Source: Muscardinus avellanarius
Lineage: Eukaryota > Chordata > Mammalia > Rodentia > Gliridae
Direction of reading: 5' to 3'
Assembly (NCBI GenBank): GCA_963383645.1
Contig: OY726557.1
Coordinates: 128,492,103-128,556,102 of the forward strand
DNA: 64,000 bases
The notes under the pieces were generated by a model. The model did no database searches. It was not told where the DNA came from and saw only the letters and a program-made list of their open reading frames with translations. Made by a program: the position numbers and the translations under genes. Of this stretch, positions 1-12,622 are shown one piece after another. Every line of letters starts with the position of its first letter. Position 1 is the first letter of the stretch.

Positions 1-714
1 ATGTTTCTCCCTTTGTAGTGTTGGCTTAGTGTTGATTTTTCAGCCTATATTTGGTACTGAGTGAGTGAGGACTAAGATGAAACCATCTTTAGCCTTGGTA
101 TCTACCACATGGTAAAGCAACTGGCACACACTCATAAAGATTAACTAAATTAAGAAATCAATGAATACATTCAGAGAGAGATTGTATTCATTTCCCCAGG
201 AAAAGCTTGAGATGATAAAGTAAAAACTGGGTTATGAGAACCCTAACTCCTAGTGCCTAGTATATCCAATCCAAATACAGAAGTGCTCACTAAGGAGTAG
301 TTTGATATATGGGATTTAAAAGAACAAAGAAAGGCTGCTTGTGACAGCACCTAGGGTTGGGAGAGACATCCCTGTTATTAGGGCGTAATTAACAACTTAG
401 CTCTTATAGACATTAATTTATTTTGTCATTAAATTAATTAGAAATTAAACAGGCCTTTAAATCACTGCTAGTTCCTAGAAAGAGAGATGTGTTTTTAAAT
501 GTAAAATCAAGTATTTTTTCCATTACTTTCATGCTCCTAAAGAGAAAGAGAGAGGATAGAGAGAATCTGCTTCCTGAAGATGGTTCCTTCAGGCATTCTT
601 GAGACAGGGTTGGTGCAGCCCTGGATTTTATAGGAAAATTGGGTTATCCTCTAATGACATTGGGACAAGAAGAAACTGCCAATGAAATGCATTTTAAAGC
701 CTCACAGGTCTGTA
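1..714. other. unrecognised non-coding sequence
   Basis: AT-rich sequence with stop codons in every frame. I see no repeat family, exon or RNA gene here. Confidence 0.5.
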
Positions 715-850
715 TCCCATGCTATTACTGGGCAAGCTGTTTTCTTAACTGCAATTTTTCACTGATAAAATGAGGAAGCAAGTTCTACCTCATAGGGTTA
801 TTACAAAATTTTAATCAGATAAGCAAAGTGCCAAGAGCCTATTCGACTTG
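715..850 (+). mobile_element. MIR SINE fragment
   Basis: The order of words matches the MIR core and 3' half: a 'gggcaagctgtttt' segment, then 'aaaatgaggaagcaagt', then 'ctcatagggttatta', then 'aagtgccaagagcc'. MIR is an ancient mammalian tRNA-derived SINE. The copy is diverged and has no visible target duplication. Confidence 0.65.
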
Positions 851-3800
851 TAATTAGTACTACTTAACTTCTTCTCTCTTCTTTGCACCAACATTCAAAA
901 TTTACTGCAGCTTAAGATTGAGTCATGGATTCCCAAGAAAAGATTTAATTTTATTCCCTGTAAGCAAAAACAAAAATAAAACCAAAACAACACTTCACAA
1001 CTAGATGATTACATCATTGATTTTTTTATATACTTACTCCATCTAATTTGTCTAGATAGATTTCTTTTTTTATTTCATTTCCTCAGCTTGTTTAAAGTCT
1101 GTGCTCTTCTCTGTTTGCTCTATGATCCTTTTCCCAAATCTATCACTTCTGAATTTTTTTTTTATTTTTCAAATGCTACCTGAGATCCAAGTTTCACTAT
1201 CCAAGAATATTTTTCTGATTGAAGCAAAAAATAATCTCATGGTTTTCTGTTCATTTCCCAATCCATTCAAAAATCAATAAAGGAAAAAATATTGAGCATA
1301 GCATGTGCATGTGATTATATCAAAATGTGCATTACACATTTAGTTTGTATTGCATCTATAGACCTACTTTTTTTCAAACAATGTAAATCCTTGATAGAAC
1401 CTATTGATCTACAATTTGAACTCTTAAATTGAAACTCTTTTGAATCATGGTCTAGAGGCTGTTTGGGGAATTTTAAGTGCTTAAAGACTGTAAGGGCTAA
1501 TCTCCTGAGACCCCTTACAGTTCTGGAGATCCTTGGATCTATGAGGCAATGCTGTCTCCTAGTTTGGAGAAAAGCATGTGAGGCTCTCATAATGAGGACA
1601 TGGTCAAAAGTGTGTACTCCTTTATTGACAGGTCTACAATTTGAACCTACCAGAACATCAGCCATGGTGTCCTCATAGACTTTCATGACAACTGAATTTC
1701 AGAGTGAGAGGCAAATATTGGCCCAGAATTGAACTCTTTAAAGACAATAATGGGGAAATGGACTTCAGAAAGAGTGTTTTAGATCTAAAGTATGTAGGAG
1801 CTGGATAGCTGAAACTTATTTCTGAGTCTGGTGGCCAGCTAGGTAGTTGAACAGTTTCATATTAAGAATTTGGATGCTTAGAGTCTTAGCTCAAGCATCA
1901 ACAATTTTTTACATTCCTATTTTTACCTTGAAGCAAAACAATGAATAAATATAGAACATAGACTTGATAGGTGTGTTTTTGTCCTGATATTTAACTGAAG
2001 TACATCCACCTGCAATGGAACCAGTGTGAGTGGTGTCGACAGAGGAGTCGAGTGCTTTTTCCCCTTGATCTAACAAGATGAAAACTGAAAGCTGCATTAG
2101 TTTTTTCTCTCCTTTAATTAAGACTACAGCATTATCAGGATTTAGAAGACCAAGCAGAATGCATAGATGAATTGGTATTTAATTGAACTTTTCAAGAAAC
2201 TTTCAGAGGCTGCAGATTAAATAGGGACTTTTACTTTTTGTGTGTTTTTAAAGAAGTTTTCATGCTTTCTTTCCATGGTTAATGTACTTTTTAAAAATGA
2301 AGTCAACAAATTAAGCACAGAGAGACAAAAGCCAATGGCCATCCTTTTTTCTTTATTTATTGTAATGTGAAGAGGACAGCACTGATGGGTTTCTTTGGGT
2401 GTCTCTGCAAATGTTTGAAAGGTACTTTTCTATTCCTATGCCTTGCTTAAGATGGCAGTTCTAAATCATGAATTTTCTAAGTTCAAAGGGAAAAGAGTCA
2501 TTTTTATTAAAAAAGATGAATTTAAATACTTTAGCTACTTATATATTTATAAGAGTAATATAAGTAAATTTGAGTCTAACAAGCATTGATTATAAAGTAA
2601 CATCATATGTTGATTCGTGATCAATTGAAAACAGTTTTGAGTCTTCTCTACCCATTTAACTAGCAGTGACTTTGGTCTTTTTTTGTACGGATGCCCTTTT
2701 CAAATATCTTCTACAATCTTCAAATATATGATATGTGTCATTAAACCTGTGCTTGTCATCGCTCAACCTTTACTTACTTCCAGGGAGCAAGACTTGAGAG
2801 GTACACACACACACACAGCTGCCTGCAGGTTTGGGCACCCTGGTCTCTACTGAAGCCACAGCCCTGCAGATGTGGGGTCTTGGGAAGTAACTCACCGGTC
2901 CTTTGTCCTCTATTCCCCTTAATGACACTAAGTCACCACTTTGGGTCCAATTTTACTTTCTATTTGTTTTTCAGAGTAAAAAGAACCAGTCAATGAATTT
3001 AAAAAAATAAAACACATACTTATGCCCGTTTCATAGCTCTTTCATGACTTGGATAGTCATTTTACTCAAGATTCAATAGCAATGCCAGGAAGACTCCCAT
3101 ATCAGCTTCATCCTGTCCTCTCTCTAGAATAACACCTTTTTCTCTAACGAGGTAATGAGTCTAGGCCAAATTCTCTTAGCTGAGAAGAAATAGTGACAGA
3201 AGTCACAAGTGACATCATCTTATCCCTTCCAGTGATCACACCTCAGTTGAATTATTTAGACTCATTTGAATTCACCTGACATTTTGTGGAGGGAGAGGGA
3301 TGGAATGGTATTCCAATTCCTTTCCTCCCCAAAGACACTTAGACTCCTATTTACAACAACACATGTGGATATGTAGAAAGGCTGAGTTCTGCTAATGGCC
3401 GAGACTCAAATGCAAAAGAAGATGGGGAGGAAATGTTTATAAATTTTCCTTTATCCAGTTGCATATGACGTATAGGCTCCTCCACTGTTTAAATGAACAT
3501 TAAAAATAACTACTACTTATTGCACATCTACATTACACAAAAACTCACTACTGATTATCAGAGGTATTCAGAATGCAAGACAGTCCTTTCCTCTAGAAGG
3601 TTAACTTTCATTTAGTTCAAACTGAGTTTCATGTTGAAGTGTTTTCTCAAGCATTTGATTCAACTTTTATTTTAGTCATCTAGTTAAACTATTTTTAAAG
3701 CTATAATAAAATTAACATATTCAAACATATGATATCCTGAGTTTTCACACACTGGGGGATATCAATCATTAACTTGTCCTGTTGAAATAACTGGACTCAG

Positions 3801-4500
3801 AGCAGACCATGGCATAAAATTTCATCTTCTTAGTTCAAATAATTGGACTTTTAATAAATATGTTATTGATTGAGAAAAATGTGGTTCCACACTGGTCTTT
3901 TCATTTATATCTCCAAATGTCTACAAAGGTAAAATTGTATTAGGAGGTACAGTGTGATACTTTATATGTCAGTAAAAACTAGCCTCTGACAGGCTCATAC
4001 ACTTAGATATGATGTGTTGTTTTATGATACTTTAGTATTCTAAAATTTAGTGTTCATCCTAAATTGTGTTATATTTTTTCTCTTTTTGCCCTTTTATAAA
4101 TATAATATTTTGATTTTTTTGTGTATATCTGTGAAACATCTTTCAGGAAAAAAGCAATTTGATAAATTTCATAAATAATTGAAATAACTGGGATATTTTG
4201 ATATTTTGGGTGGGCATTTGACATGGACAACAAAAATATCTTTTTTTCTATGATATTAAATAGATTATATGACTGAAGAGAATAAGTATATTTTACCTGA
4301 CAATGATCTTTTAAAATGGTATTCATTGGCATTCTCCAAATTAAGAAATGTCAGCATTCATTAAGTAGGATTATTAATTCAAGTTTAAAACAATATTCCC
4401 AGTATTTATTTTTTAGACTTTTGAATAAGTTTTTATCAAAGGCTATTCTGACACTACAGATAAAGCTACCAGAAAAAAATTAATACTATTTGTAACCTCT
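851..4500. other. unrecognised non-coding sequence
   Basis: About 3.6 kb of AT-rich DNA. Only short open frames occur (123 codons or fewer), none with a recognisable family motif. A 15-bp CA run lies near 2803. I see no other supported feature. Confidence 0.45.
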
Positions 4501-4590
4501 TATTAATATATATATTAATATATACATACAACATATGCATTAATATATACATTAATATATACATATATATTAATAATATATACATATACC
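4501..4590. repeat. AT-rich simple repeat
   Basis: Repeated TTAATATATACA-like words form an AT/TA tract with imperfect palindromes. Confidence 0.8.
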
Positions 4591-4685
4591 ATGGTTTTCA
4601 ATGCTGAGAAGACCAAACAAAATGTAAAATAAATTATGTTTTTACTTTACCCCATGATAACAGAATTAAAATCTACTTTATTGTA

Positions 4686-4898
4686 GCTGAGTATGTGGTG
4701 CATGCTTGTAATCCCAGCATTTGGGGTGCTAAGACCGGAGGATTGCGGTTCATGGACAGCCTCAGCTACTTTGTGAGGCTCTCCACAACTTAATGAGACC
4801 CTATTTCAAAAAAGAATAAAAAATAGAGCAGGGGGTGTAACTTGGAGGTCGAATGCCCCTGAGTTCCATTCCCAGACCCTCAAAAAAAAAAAAAATTG
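4686..4898 (+). mobile_element. B1-dID-type SINE, long-arm form
   Basis: Dimeric SINE. The left arm holds 'cttgtaatcccagcattt' and the long 'cctcagctactttgtgagg' segment. An A-rich linker follows, then a tRNA/ID-like right arm ('gaatgcccctgagttcc') and an A-tail. An 11-bp direct repeat, ACTTTATTGTA, flanks it at 4675-4685 and 4899-4909, showing an L1-type retroposition event. Confidence 0.9.
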
Positions 4899-4909
4899 AC
4901 TTTATTGTA

Positions 4910-5466
4910 AAACAGCCTCCTGCTGTCTTTGTATGTCTTTGTAGTAAGTTTTTAAACCTGCAGCAAGGCTAAAATCACAAATATAATGGATGGTCTTTGA
5001 AGTCCTTGATAATAATTAAAATATTTCACATTATATTTCATTGCAATCTTCTTAATGGATGACAGAGTCCAAATATCAAGAAGGGGTAATGGTGATTTAC
5101 TTTCTAGAAAAGGGTACTAGAAAAAAAAAAAACAAGTTGATAGTCCTTTATCTCTTATTAGTTCTTAGAATTAGGAGAAATTAAAGCTACTTTGAAAGAA
5201 GATAGGAAGAAATACGGCATAATCTGGGAAGAGATGCCAGTAAAGCAAAGAGAGGTGAAGTAAACACAGAACACAAATGTTTATCCCACACTAATAATTA
5301 TCTATATTCACAGACTTATCTGAAAACATCTCATGAGCACTTCAATTCTAAGAAAACTGAGTAGGCGTATTTTCTCTATTCCTCCCCTTAAGTGCACTAA
5401 AATCTCTGGGTTTCATACATAAAACAAACATAAGACTCCAAAAAATAGAAGGCAGACTTTTTAAGA
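4910..5466. other. unrecognised non-coding sequence
   Basis: No gene, repeat family or RNA gene recognised. Confidence 0.5.
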
Positions 5467-5665
5467 ATTTTTTTTTGGGGGGGTGGTACTGGGGTTCCTG
5501 GAAGCCCTTCTACCTCCGGGCTACACTCCCAAACCTATTTTATACTTTTTATTTGGAAACAGGGTCTCTTAAACCAGCGCGGCTGACTCCGAACCTGAGC
5601 GATCCTCCTGTCTCGCCTCCCAAGCGCGGAGATTACAAGCGTGCGCCGCCACCATGCCCAGCTTG
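5467..5665 (-). mobile_element. B1-dID-type SINE, short-arm form
   Basis: Read on the minus strand: the T-tract at the left is the A-tail, then right arm, linker and a left arm ending at 'caccatgcccagc'. The left arm is the shortened type ('cttaaaccagcgcggctgac'), lacking the roughly 25 bp present in older copies. Confidence 0.9.
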
Positions 5666-5669
5666 TTTA

Positions 5670-6557
5670 AGGATCTTGGGGCATGAGAAACAGCAAAGTG
5701 GTTGGTAGTTCTCTGTTGTCCTCATACACTCTAGACGTGCAACTCAAAGAGTCAGTAACCCAGAGAAGCCGTGAGCACAGACAAAAACAAAAGCAAAGGC
5801 CTAATTCCTCCAGCCAAAAGACTAGGAAAAAAAAAAAAAAACAGCTTTGGAAGAACACTTTTTGACAAGAGTCACCGATTCAGACAAGTTTCAGCACCAT
5901 CCCTGCTGGCTAAGGCTAAGTGGAGAGCCCAGACCTTTCCCCTTACTGGCTGGTCATGAGGAGCCACACTCTCACGTCTGTGGAGAACACACGGGGGCCT
6001 GGACTTCTATCTGCATCCAACAGATATGACACCACACTCTGTCACCCAGGTGAGATCTCAGTGAAATCCTAGTGGAGATGCGGAACTTGTAAAATAACAG
6101 CAGGGACAAGGCCACCCCCACCACAGTGTCATCAGAGACCACGTGTAGAACAGAATCCACTCTGCGGCAGCTGAGAAAGGAGATCACATGGGAAGAGGAA
6201 GTCCCTATCCGGCAGAAACAAGAAATTCCTTCTTTAATATCAGTGGAAACCAAGTAGGGAAGGTCATAACATGCAATCCAAATACAAACAGCAATTGAAC
6301 TTGTATACATCAGCAATAACCCCATGAACACTAAAATTAAAAATATAATGCCACTTGCAGTCATTTTTGAAAATGAATGAAATTCTTGTGTCCAAATCCA
6401 GCAAACATGCTAAGGGAGTTGTATTACAAAGACTTCACAATACTGATTGAAATGACTCTAGGAAGGGCTAAATAGATGAAATGTGTAATATGTTCACCAA
6501 TTGAAATATTGAACACTGTAAAAGTGTCAGTTCTCTCAAAGTTGGTATACAGGTTTT
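5670..6557. other. unrecognised sequence with a 130-codon minus-strand open frame
   Basis: A minus-strand frame (6364-5972) reads MTASGIIFLILVFMGLLLMY and continues with a hydrophobic stretch. Stop-free runs of this length are expected by chance in 64 kb, and I cannot connect it to flanking exons. It is treated as non-coding, but see the low-confidence finding on possible membrane-protein exons. Confidence 0.3.
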
Positions 6558-6569
6558 AAATTATTCTTA

Positions 6570-6787
6570 ACAGCCAGGCATGTTGGCATACACCTGCAAT
6601 CCCAGTACTTAGGAGACTGAGAAAGGAGGATCTCAGGTTTGAGGCCTGCCTCAACAACTTAGCAAGACCCTCAATAATTTGGCAAGATTCTGTTTCAACA
6701 GAAAAAAAATAGAATAGGGCTGGGGGTATAGCTCAGAGGTAGAATGCCCCCGAGTTAAATTTCTAGTACCACAAAAAAAAAACATAA
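6570..6787 (+). mobile_element. B1-dID-type SINE, long-arm form
   Basis: Diverged dimer with 'gggctgggggtatagctcag' at the start of the right arm. The target duplication AAATTATTCTTA is at 6558-6569 and 6788-6799. Confidence 0.9.
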
Positions 6788-6799
6788 AAATTATTCTTA

Positions 6800-7140
6800 C
6801 AAAATTTCATCATGAAATTTTATAGGTACATAAAAATCATTTCTAAATCTGTATGAAAAAGTGAATGAATTATTACAGTTAAAAATTATTTTGAAAATGG
6901 AAGAATATACTGGTATATATTGCCTATCTGATTTTAAGACTTACTAGGTAGTTACAGTAATAAAAACTGCGTGATATTGATAACAGAATAGATTGGTAAA
7001 GGGATCAGTAGAACATAATAGATGGCACGAAAATTGACCTAAACTATCCAAAATTAATTTTTTATAAAGATACCCAATAGAGAAAAGATAGTTTTCAACA
7101 ATGGATCTGGAAGGAATTGGCTTCATTTCTTGAAAGACAA
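6800..7140 (+). mobile_element. L1 ORF2 fragment (old)
   Basis: The word order resembles the L1 ORF2 3' region in sense: 'tatgaaaaagtgaatg', 'ttgaaaatggaagaata', 'gattttaagacttact', 'ggtagttacagtaata', 'atagagaaaagatagt', 'ttcaacaatggatctgg'. The copy is decayed, with frame breaks throughout. Confidence 0.65.
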
Positions 7141-8234
7141 TCAAATTATTTAAGTAGTCTGTGTGTTTTAGGGAGCCACTCCATCTATGTGATCAATGCC
7201 ATGACCCTAGAGTTATGCACTGTCTCCCCTTACTACCCTTGTGGTGTTCAGGCTCACTAGTAGACTGATCTATTCTTATTTGTCTTATGTGTCATGTATT
7301 TTCTATCCATTCATCTGTTGATGGATACATAAGCTGGTTCCATAATTGGCTGTTGTTAATTGCACTGCTATGAACATGGATATGCAAGTATCATTATAAT
7401 ATTCTGATTTCATTTCCTTTGAGAAGATGCGCTATCTCTGGTAGTTCCTCTCCCAGGCTTCCAAGAAACCTTCACACTGATCTCTGTTGTGGTTGTACAG
7501 TTTGCAATCCCACCAAGAGTACACTAGTTTCTATTTTCCCACAATTTCACCAGCATTTATTGTTATTTGTGTTCCTGATAATTGCCATTCTCACTGGAGT
7601 TAGATGAAACTTCAGTGTAGTTTTAATTTGCATTTCCCTAATTGCTAAAAATATTGAGCCTTTTTTCATATATTTTATGGCCATTTTTAATTCTTCTTTT
7701 GAAAATAACTTTTTCAAAAGTGGCTTTTACAGAGCAGAGTGCTTAATTTTAATGAAGTTTAAAATATCAAGTTTTTTATGTATTATGCTTTTGATATTAT
7801 TTCTAAAATCTCGTCACCAATTCTAAGTCACCCAGATTTTATCCTCTGTCTTTAAATTTTTATAGCTTTGTACATTACATTTTAATCTATAATCCAGTTT
7901 TCCTTAATCATAGAAAATAGCATAATAAAGTCTATGTCTACATATTAATGTTTTTGCATATAAATACCCAATTGTCCCAGCACTATCTGTGTAAAGTATG
8001 TCTTATCAACTGTATTGCACTTTTTCACTTATTACACCAGTTAGGCTTATTTTTGTGAAAATATTTATGGGCTCTCTGTTCTGATTCATTAATCTGTCTA
8101 TTTTACATCAATAGCATTCTTTTTTAATGTAGCTTTATAGTAATGCTCAAATTCAGGTAATATCCGATCTCTAACTTTGTTCTTTTTAGTATTATGTTTA
8201 CTATTTTGAGTCTTCCCTATTCCATTTAATTTTT

Positions 8235-8346
8235 TTTTTTGAAACAGGGTCTATTAAGCCAGCTGAGGCTGGCTTTGAACTTGTGCAATCCTCCCGTCTC
8301 AGCCTCCCAAGTTCCGGGATTACAAGTGTGTGCCACCACGCCCGGC
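8235..8346 (-). mobile_element. monomeric B1-like SINE (left arm only)
   Basis: Only the 7SL/B1-like left arm is present, directly followed (minus strand) by its own A-tail; the ID-like right arm is absent. The arm runs from 'gaaacagggtctattaag' to 'caccacgcccggct'. A direct repeat CCATTTAATTTTTT flanks it (from 8222 and again from 8348), so this is a complete insertion and not a fragment of a dimer. Confidence 0.8.
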
Positions 8347-9624
8347 TCCATTTAATTTTTTAATTAGGTTGTTGATATTCTCAATATAGCTAACTTGGGT
8401 TTTGATTGTGATTACCTTCAATCTGTAGATACAGTGGAAAAGAACTGAAATCTATCAATATTGGGGCTTCCTATTTATGAACACAGAATGTTTCTCTATT
8501 TATTTAGATCTTTTTAAATTTCTTTCATTAGAGTTATGAAAGATTTTTCATATGGATTTTGTACATATTTTATTAGATTTACGCTCAAGTGTTATGCTGA
8601 GCAATACTTTTTATTTCAAATTCAATTCTTATTGCTGATATATGGAAAAACAATTGCTTTTTGTATTAACTTTGTATTGTAAAGCCTTATTATTACTTAT
8701 TAGTACCAGGAGTGTTTTCGTATGTTTGTTTGGTTTAGTGTTTTGCTAATTCTTTTGTCATTTCTATGTAAACAATCATATTGTCTGAACAAAGACAGAT
8801 ACATTCTCTCCTTTCCAATCCATATACTTTAGTTTCCTTTTTTGGTCTCATTGCATTGTCTAGAATCAATTGAAAATATCCTTGCCTTATTTCTGATCTT
8901 GAGAGAAAAACTTCTATTTGTTACTCTTTAGGTATGATATCAGCTCTCAGTTTTTCAAGATGTCTTTTTTTCAAAATTGAAGGAATCCTCTCTATTTCTT
9001 TTTGGTTACTGTTTTTATTCTCTGGATTTTGTATTCAATTTTGTCAAATGCCTTTTTCTGATTTTTTTTCCACTGGTTGACTAGATGCATTACATTAATT
9101 GATTTGTTAAATTGGGAGCTAACTTTTCATAACTGAAACAAATCCCTCAGTCATAGTGAATAATTCTTTTTTACAGTGTACATTTTATTTATTAATATTT
9201 TGCATCTACATGCAGAAAATATATTGATCTGTACTCTTCCTTTCTCATAATTTTATTATATTATTTTTGTATTAGAGTGGTACTGACTTCAGAATTAAGT
9301 TAGAAAGTTACATTTTCTACTATTCCACAGCTCTTAGATATTGCCTTTGTAAAATTTTTTCTCTTTGTTTATCAGTTTAGAAAATTTCTACTATGTGTCT
9401 TTAAAACCAAAGATTCTTCTTTTCCAATGTTTTGTCTATGAGTTACCTACCAAAGATAATATTCATTTTTGTTACAGCATTTTATATATCTGTCACTTAT
9501 ATCGCTATTCCTTTTGATGATTTCCATATTTTTACATTAACATCTTTTTTATATGCTGTCCTTTTTTACATCATTGTCCTTAATATATTAATCGTATCTT
9601 TTTTGCTTATTTGTTTAAACTTTC

Positions 9625-9824
9625 CTTTTTTTTTTTTTTCCTGTTGTGGTACTGGGGTTCTTGGAAGCCCTTCTACCTCTGGGCTACACTCCCAGACCTA
9701 TTTTATATTTTTTTATTTGGAAACAGGGTCTCTTAAGCCAGCACAGCTGGCTCCGAACCAGCGCGATCCTCCTGTCTCTGCCTCCCAAGTGCAGGGATTA
9801 CAAGTGTGTACCACCACGCTCGGC
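9625..9824 (-). mobile_element. B1-dID-type SINE, short-arm form
   Basis: Minus-strand dimer with a shortened left arm. The 14-bp target duplication TTGTTTAAACTTTC lies at 9611-9624 and 9825-9838 and is perfect, consistent with a younger insertion into the old L1. Confidence 0.93.
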
Positions 9825-10454
9825 TTGTTTAAACTTTCAATCAGATAATTGCAAACTCTTTTCCATAGTTAAGTCTGGTTCTGAAATTTGCTGTCTCTTG
9901 AGCTTGTTTTTCTTGTCTTTTTCTTGTTTTTCTTGTCTTATATTTTATTGAACTATAATTATGTATGGAGTAACAGTAAGTAGGCTTTTAGTGCAAGATT
10001 TATTGTTAGTCAGGCTAAGAATTAAATGTTTAATGTTTGCTGTAAACTTATATGCAAGAGGCTTGAATTTCCTCCATTTATCTTTATTTCTTTTTTTTTT
10101 TTCCTCTCTGAGTTTCCTTATGAACTCCTTCTTAAATAGAAAGTGTGTCTTTTGGCATCTCTGTTATCATCTGTTGTTACATTGGAAAGATATTTTATAT
10201 TTTGGAAAGGGAAAATGTCCTACAAACTTATGACTGTATCTCAGATTCCAAGTGGGTCTGAGTCTCTAGTCTGTGACTCTCAAACATGTTTAGTGGACTT
10301 TTGACTCCCTCATGTGAGACTTGAAGTATAGGGGAAACTGGAATTATTTAATTGTTCTAATCTTACATAAGATGTGAACACAGTAGTTTATTTTAGAGGG
10401 TTGTTCTTTGTTATGAAGAATGCGCCTGGTATATTTCCAAATGATTACTTGTCC

Positions 10455-10969
10455 CCTCTTATGCCTAAAATGGCATCTTAATTTTGTCTTTACCCTGAGT
10501 GACAGCTGGAGCTCCTACAGTTCAGCACCACCCAAAAGTGTTCCCCCAGAAACGCTTTAATACAGAGCCTTGAGAAATACCTCCAGCTTGCCATCCAAGT
10601 GTTCTAACCCCTCCCTGCCCCTGAGGCTTTGGCTACGGTGAGCCCATCTCAACCGTGGTTTCCTGTAGCCACTTCATGCAGAAGCTGCACTAAGGCCTGT
10701 GACATCAATTCTCTTCTGTATCTAAGAAAATTTTATTTTTGGTTTGTTCAAGATTCATCTTGAGGAGATGAGAGTGATGATTTCAGGATCTGTATGTTGG
10801 AGCTAAAACTGAAATCCTTAAATTGCTTACTTCAGAGCATGGTTTTCCAAGAAGTTATTTATTGTAATGCTCTTTCTGAATCCACTTTGATGATAATTAT
10901 TCTCTTAAAGAATTATTGATTTATTTTTTAAAAAACATTAAACCAAACCTGTGTCACTAGAGTAGACTT
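10455..10969. other. unrecognised or L1-edge sequence
   Basis: Possible outermost L1 5' sequence at the left. No gene or clear repeat beyond that. Confidence 0.35.
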
Positions 10970-11175
10970 ATTTTTTTCTTGTGGTACTGGGGATGGAACC
11001 CAGGGGCATTCTTCCTCTGAGCTATACCCCAAATCCTATGTTTTACTCTTTATTTTGAAATAGGGTCTCACTGAGTTGCAGAGGGCCTCACTAAGTAGTT
11101 GAAGCTGTCTGCGAACCTCTATTCTCCTGTCTCAGCCTCACAAATACTGAGATTACAAGCATGCACCACCACTAC
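10970..11175 (-). mobile_element. B1-dID-type SINE, long-arm form
   Basis: Minus-strand dimer. 'gtggtactggggatggaacc' is the right arm and 'ggcctcactaagtagttgaa' is the long left-arm segment. It is diverged from the consensus of its neighbours. Confidence 0.88.
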
Positions 11176-11189
11176 TTTCTTTATGACAT

Positions 11190-11655
11190 ATTGCTTGCTT
11201 TTTTTCTACATGCCAAACTTGACTTGCTAATATTTTATTTGGTGTTGTTTTCTTATTTATTATTTAAGTGTTTGAAGATTTAATCTAGGTTTGAAAATTT
11301 CTTCATGAGAAATTCTTTTATTGCATGAATTATATTTATTTCTGTCAGACAAAGAATACATGGGTTTTAAATTATTTATTTTTGTAAGTTGTAATTTTTG
11401 AGAGATTTCCTTAACTTACCAAAATCCTCAAGTTTACTTGTGTTTTATAATATTACTTTAATAATTTTCTATAAATATAAAATCTAAAGTAACATTGCTC
11501 TTTTGTTCCTTATTTTGGAGATGTATATGGTCTTTCTTATTTCTCAATTAATAACACTAGGATTTAATAAATTGTGTTTATCTTCTCATAGATTTGTGTG
11601 CTTTGAATTTCTGTTTTTTGTTTTATTGTTACTGCTATCTATTTTTATTATGTCT
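11190..11655 (-). mobile_element. L1 ORF2 fragment, antisense
   Basis: Contains the antisense L1 words 'tttatcttctcatagattt' and 'tttgaatttctgttttttg', together with AT-rich ORF2-like sequence. It could belong to the same ancient insertion as 7285-10450 after rearrangement. Confidence 0.5.
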
Positions 11656-11657
11656 GT

Positions 11658-11998
11658 GATTATTAATTTGTGTCAACTTGGCTGGGCTATGGTGTCCAGA
11701 CATACAGTCAAACATTATTCTGGATGTTTCTTCAGAAGCAGTCTTTGGATAAGATTAAGCATTTAAATCAATTGATCTGAATGTGGTAGACGGCCCTCCA
11801 TTATGTAGGTGGGCCTCATTCTATCAAGTGAAGGTTTTAATAAAATACAGGGTGACTTCCCCCCAGAGGAAGAAGAGATTTTGCCCAACAGACATCCTGC
11901 AATTGTTCACTAGGTCTCCAGTTTGCTGATCTACATGGCAGAATTTTTACTTGAACCTTCACAGTCCTGTGAGGCAATTATTTAAAGCTGTTCTCTCT
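11658..11998 (+). mobile_element. MLT2-like ERVL LTR, partial
   Basis: Matches the 5' part of MLT2-type LTRs: 'ttaatttgtgtcaacttgg', 'gtcaaacattattctgga', 'gataagattaagcattta', 'ccctccattatgtaggtggg'. The 3' part is lost or obscured by the SINE at 11999-12205. It is a decayed endogenous retroviral LTR without coding sequence. Confidence 0.8.
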
Positions 11999-12205
11999 AG
12001 CCGGGCATGGTGGCACACATTTGCAATCTCAACATTCAGGAGCCTGAGACCAAAAGATCACGTTCCAGGACAGCCTCAGCTACTTAGTGAGGCCTTTTGC
12101 AACTTAGTGAGACCCTGTTTCAAAATACAGAATAAAAAATAGGGCAGGAGGTGTAGCTCAGAGGTTGAATGCCCCTGGGTTCTATTTTCAGCCCCCCCCC
12201 AAAAA
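11999..12205 (+). mobile_element. B1-dID-type SINE, long-arm form
   Basis: The dimer sits in the MLT2-like LTR. The 15-bp target duplication AAAGCTGTTCTCTCT is at 11984-11998 and 12206-12220. The right arm ends in a C9 run before the A-tail. Confidence 0.93.
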
Positions 12206-12309
12206 AAAGCTGTTCTCTCTCTTCCTCTGTCTAACCAACACCTCTTATCTGTATACCTCATGTACCCTGACTCACCATGATGCAACTTACATTTGCTTTT
12301 TGTTTTGTT

Positions 12310-12622
12310 TTGTTTCTTTATGATAGTGTGAAAGCAATATACATTCAGAAGAAACCATACTTGGAATTTTGAATTTTAATATTTTGCAGGACTAGAAATC
12401 TCTCTGGCCATGAATGCTGGGTGGGAGCAGAGCTCTACAACCTCCAGGTAGCCACCATCAATGAGGGAGACCCCTCACACTCTGGGGCGTGCTGGGTTGC
12501 TAAGCTACAATGTCCAGCAGGTTAGGTGTACTACATGAATTTTTTTATTTAATGATATCGTCCATTTGTGATGGGTTTCTGGATCCTAACCCCATGGTTA
12601 GTTAAGGAGTGTCTTCTGCATG
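12310..12622. mobile_element. Tigger-type DNA transposon remnant (non-autonomous)
   Basis: Recognisable words in order: 'gtgaaagcaatatacattca', 'gaaaccatacttggaatttt', 'ccagcaggttaggtgtacta', 'gatgggtttctggatccta'. These resemble short internally deleted Tigger elements of mammals. There is no transposase coding sequence. The exact subfamily name is uncertain. Confidence 0.7.

Larger units (their letters stand above)
7285..10450 (-). mobile_element. ancient L1, antisense, internally deleted
   Basis: Reads as reverse-complement L1: the left end has the 'ccattcatctgttgatgg' and 'gcaatcccaccaagagta' words of the ORF2 3' end, then 'tttatagctttgtacatt' and 'gggctctctgttctgatt'. From about 9360 the match shifts to ORF1 and 5' sequence ('aagtctggttctgaaatttg'), so central ORF2 is missing. 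SINEs at 8235-8346 and 9625-9824 interrupt it. All reading frames are broken. Confidence 0.75.

Noticed and set aside
6720..6775. tRNA gene from the 'ggctgggggtatagctcag' motif
   Set aside because: It is the tRNA-derived right arm of a SINE; there is no acceptor stem or complete cloverleaf.
9432..9848. 138-codon plus-strand hydrophobic frame
   Set aside because: Reads antisense through an ancient L1 and then through a SINE.
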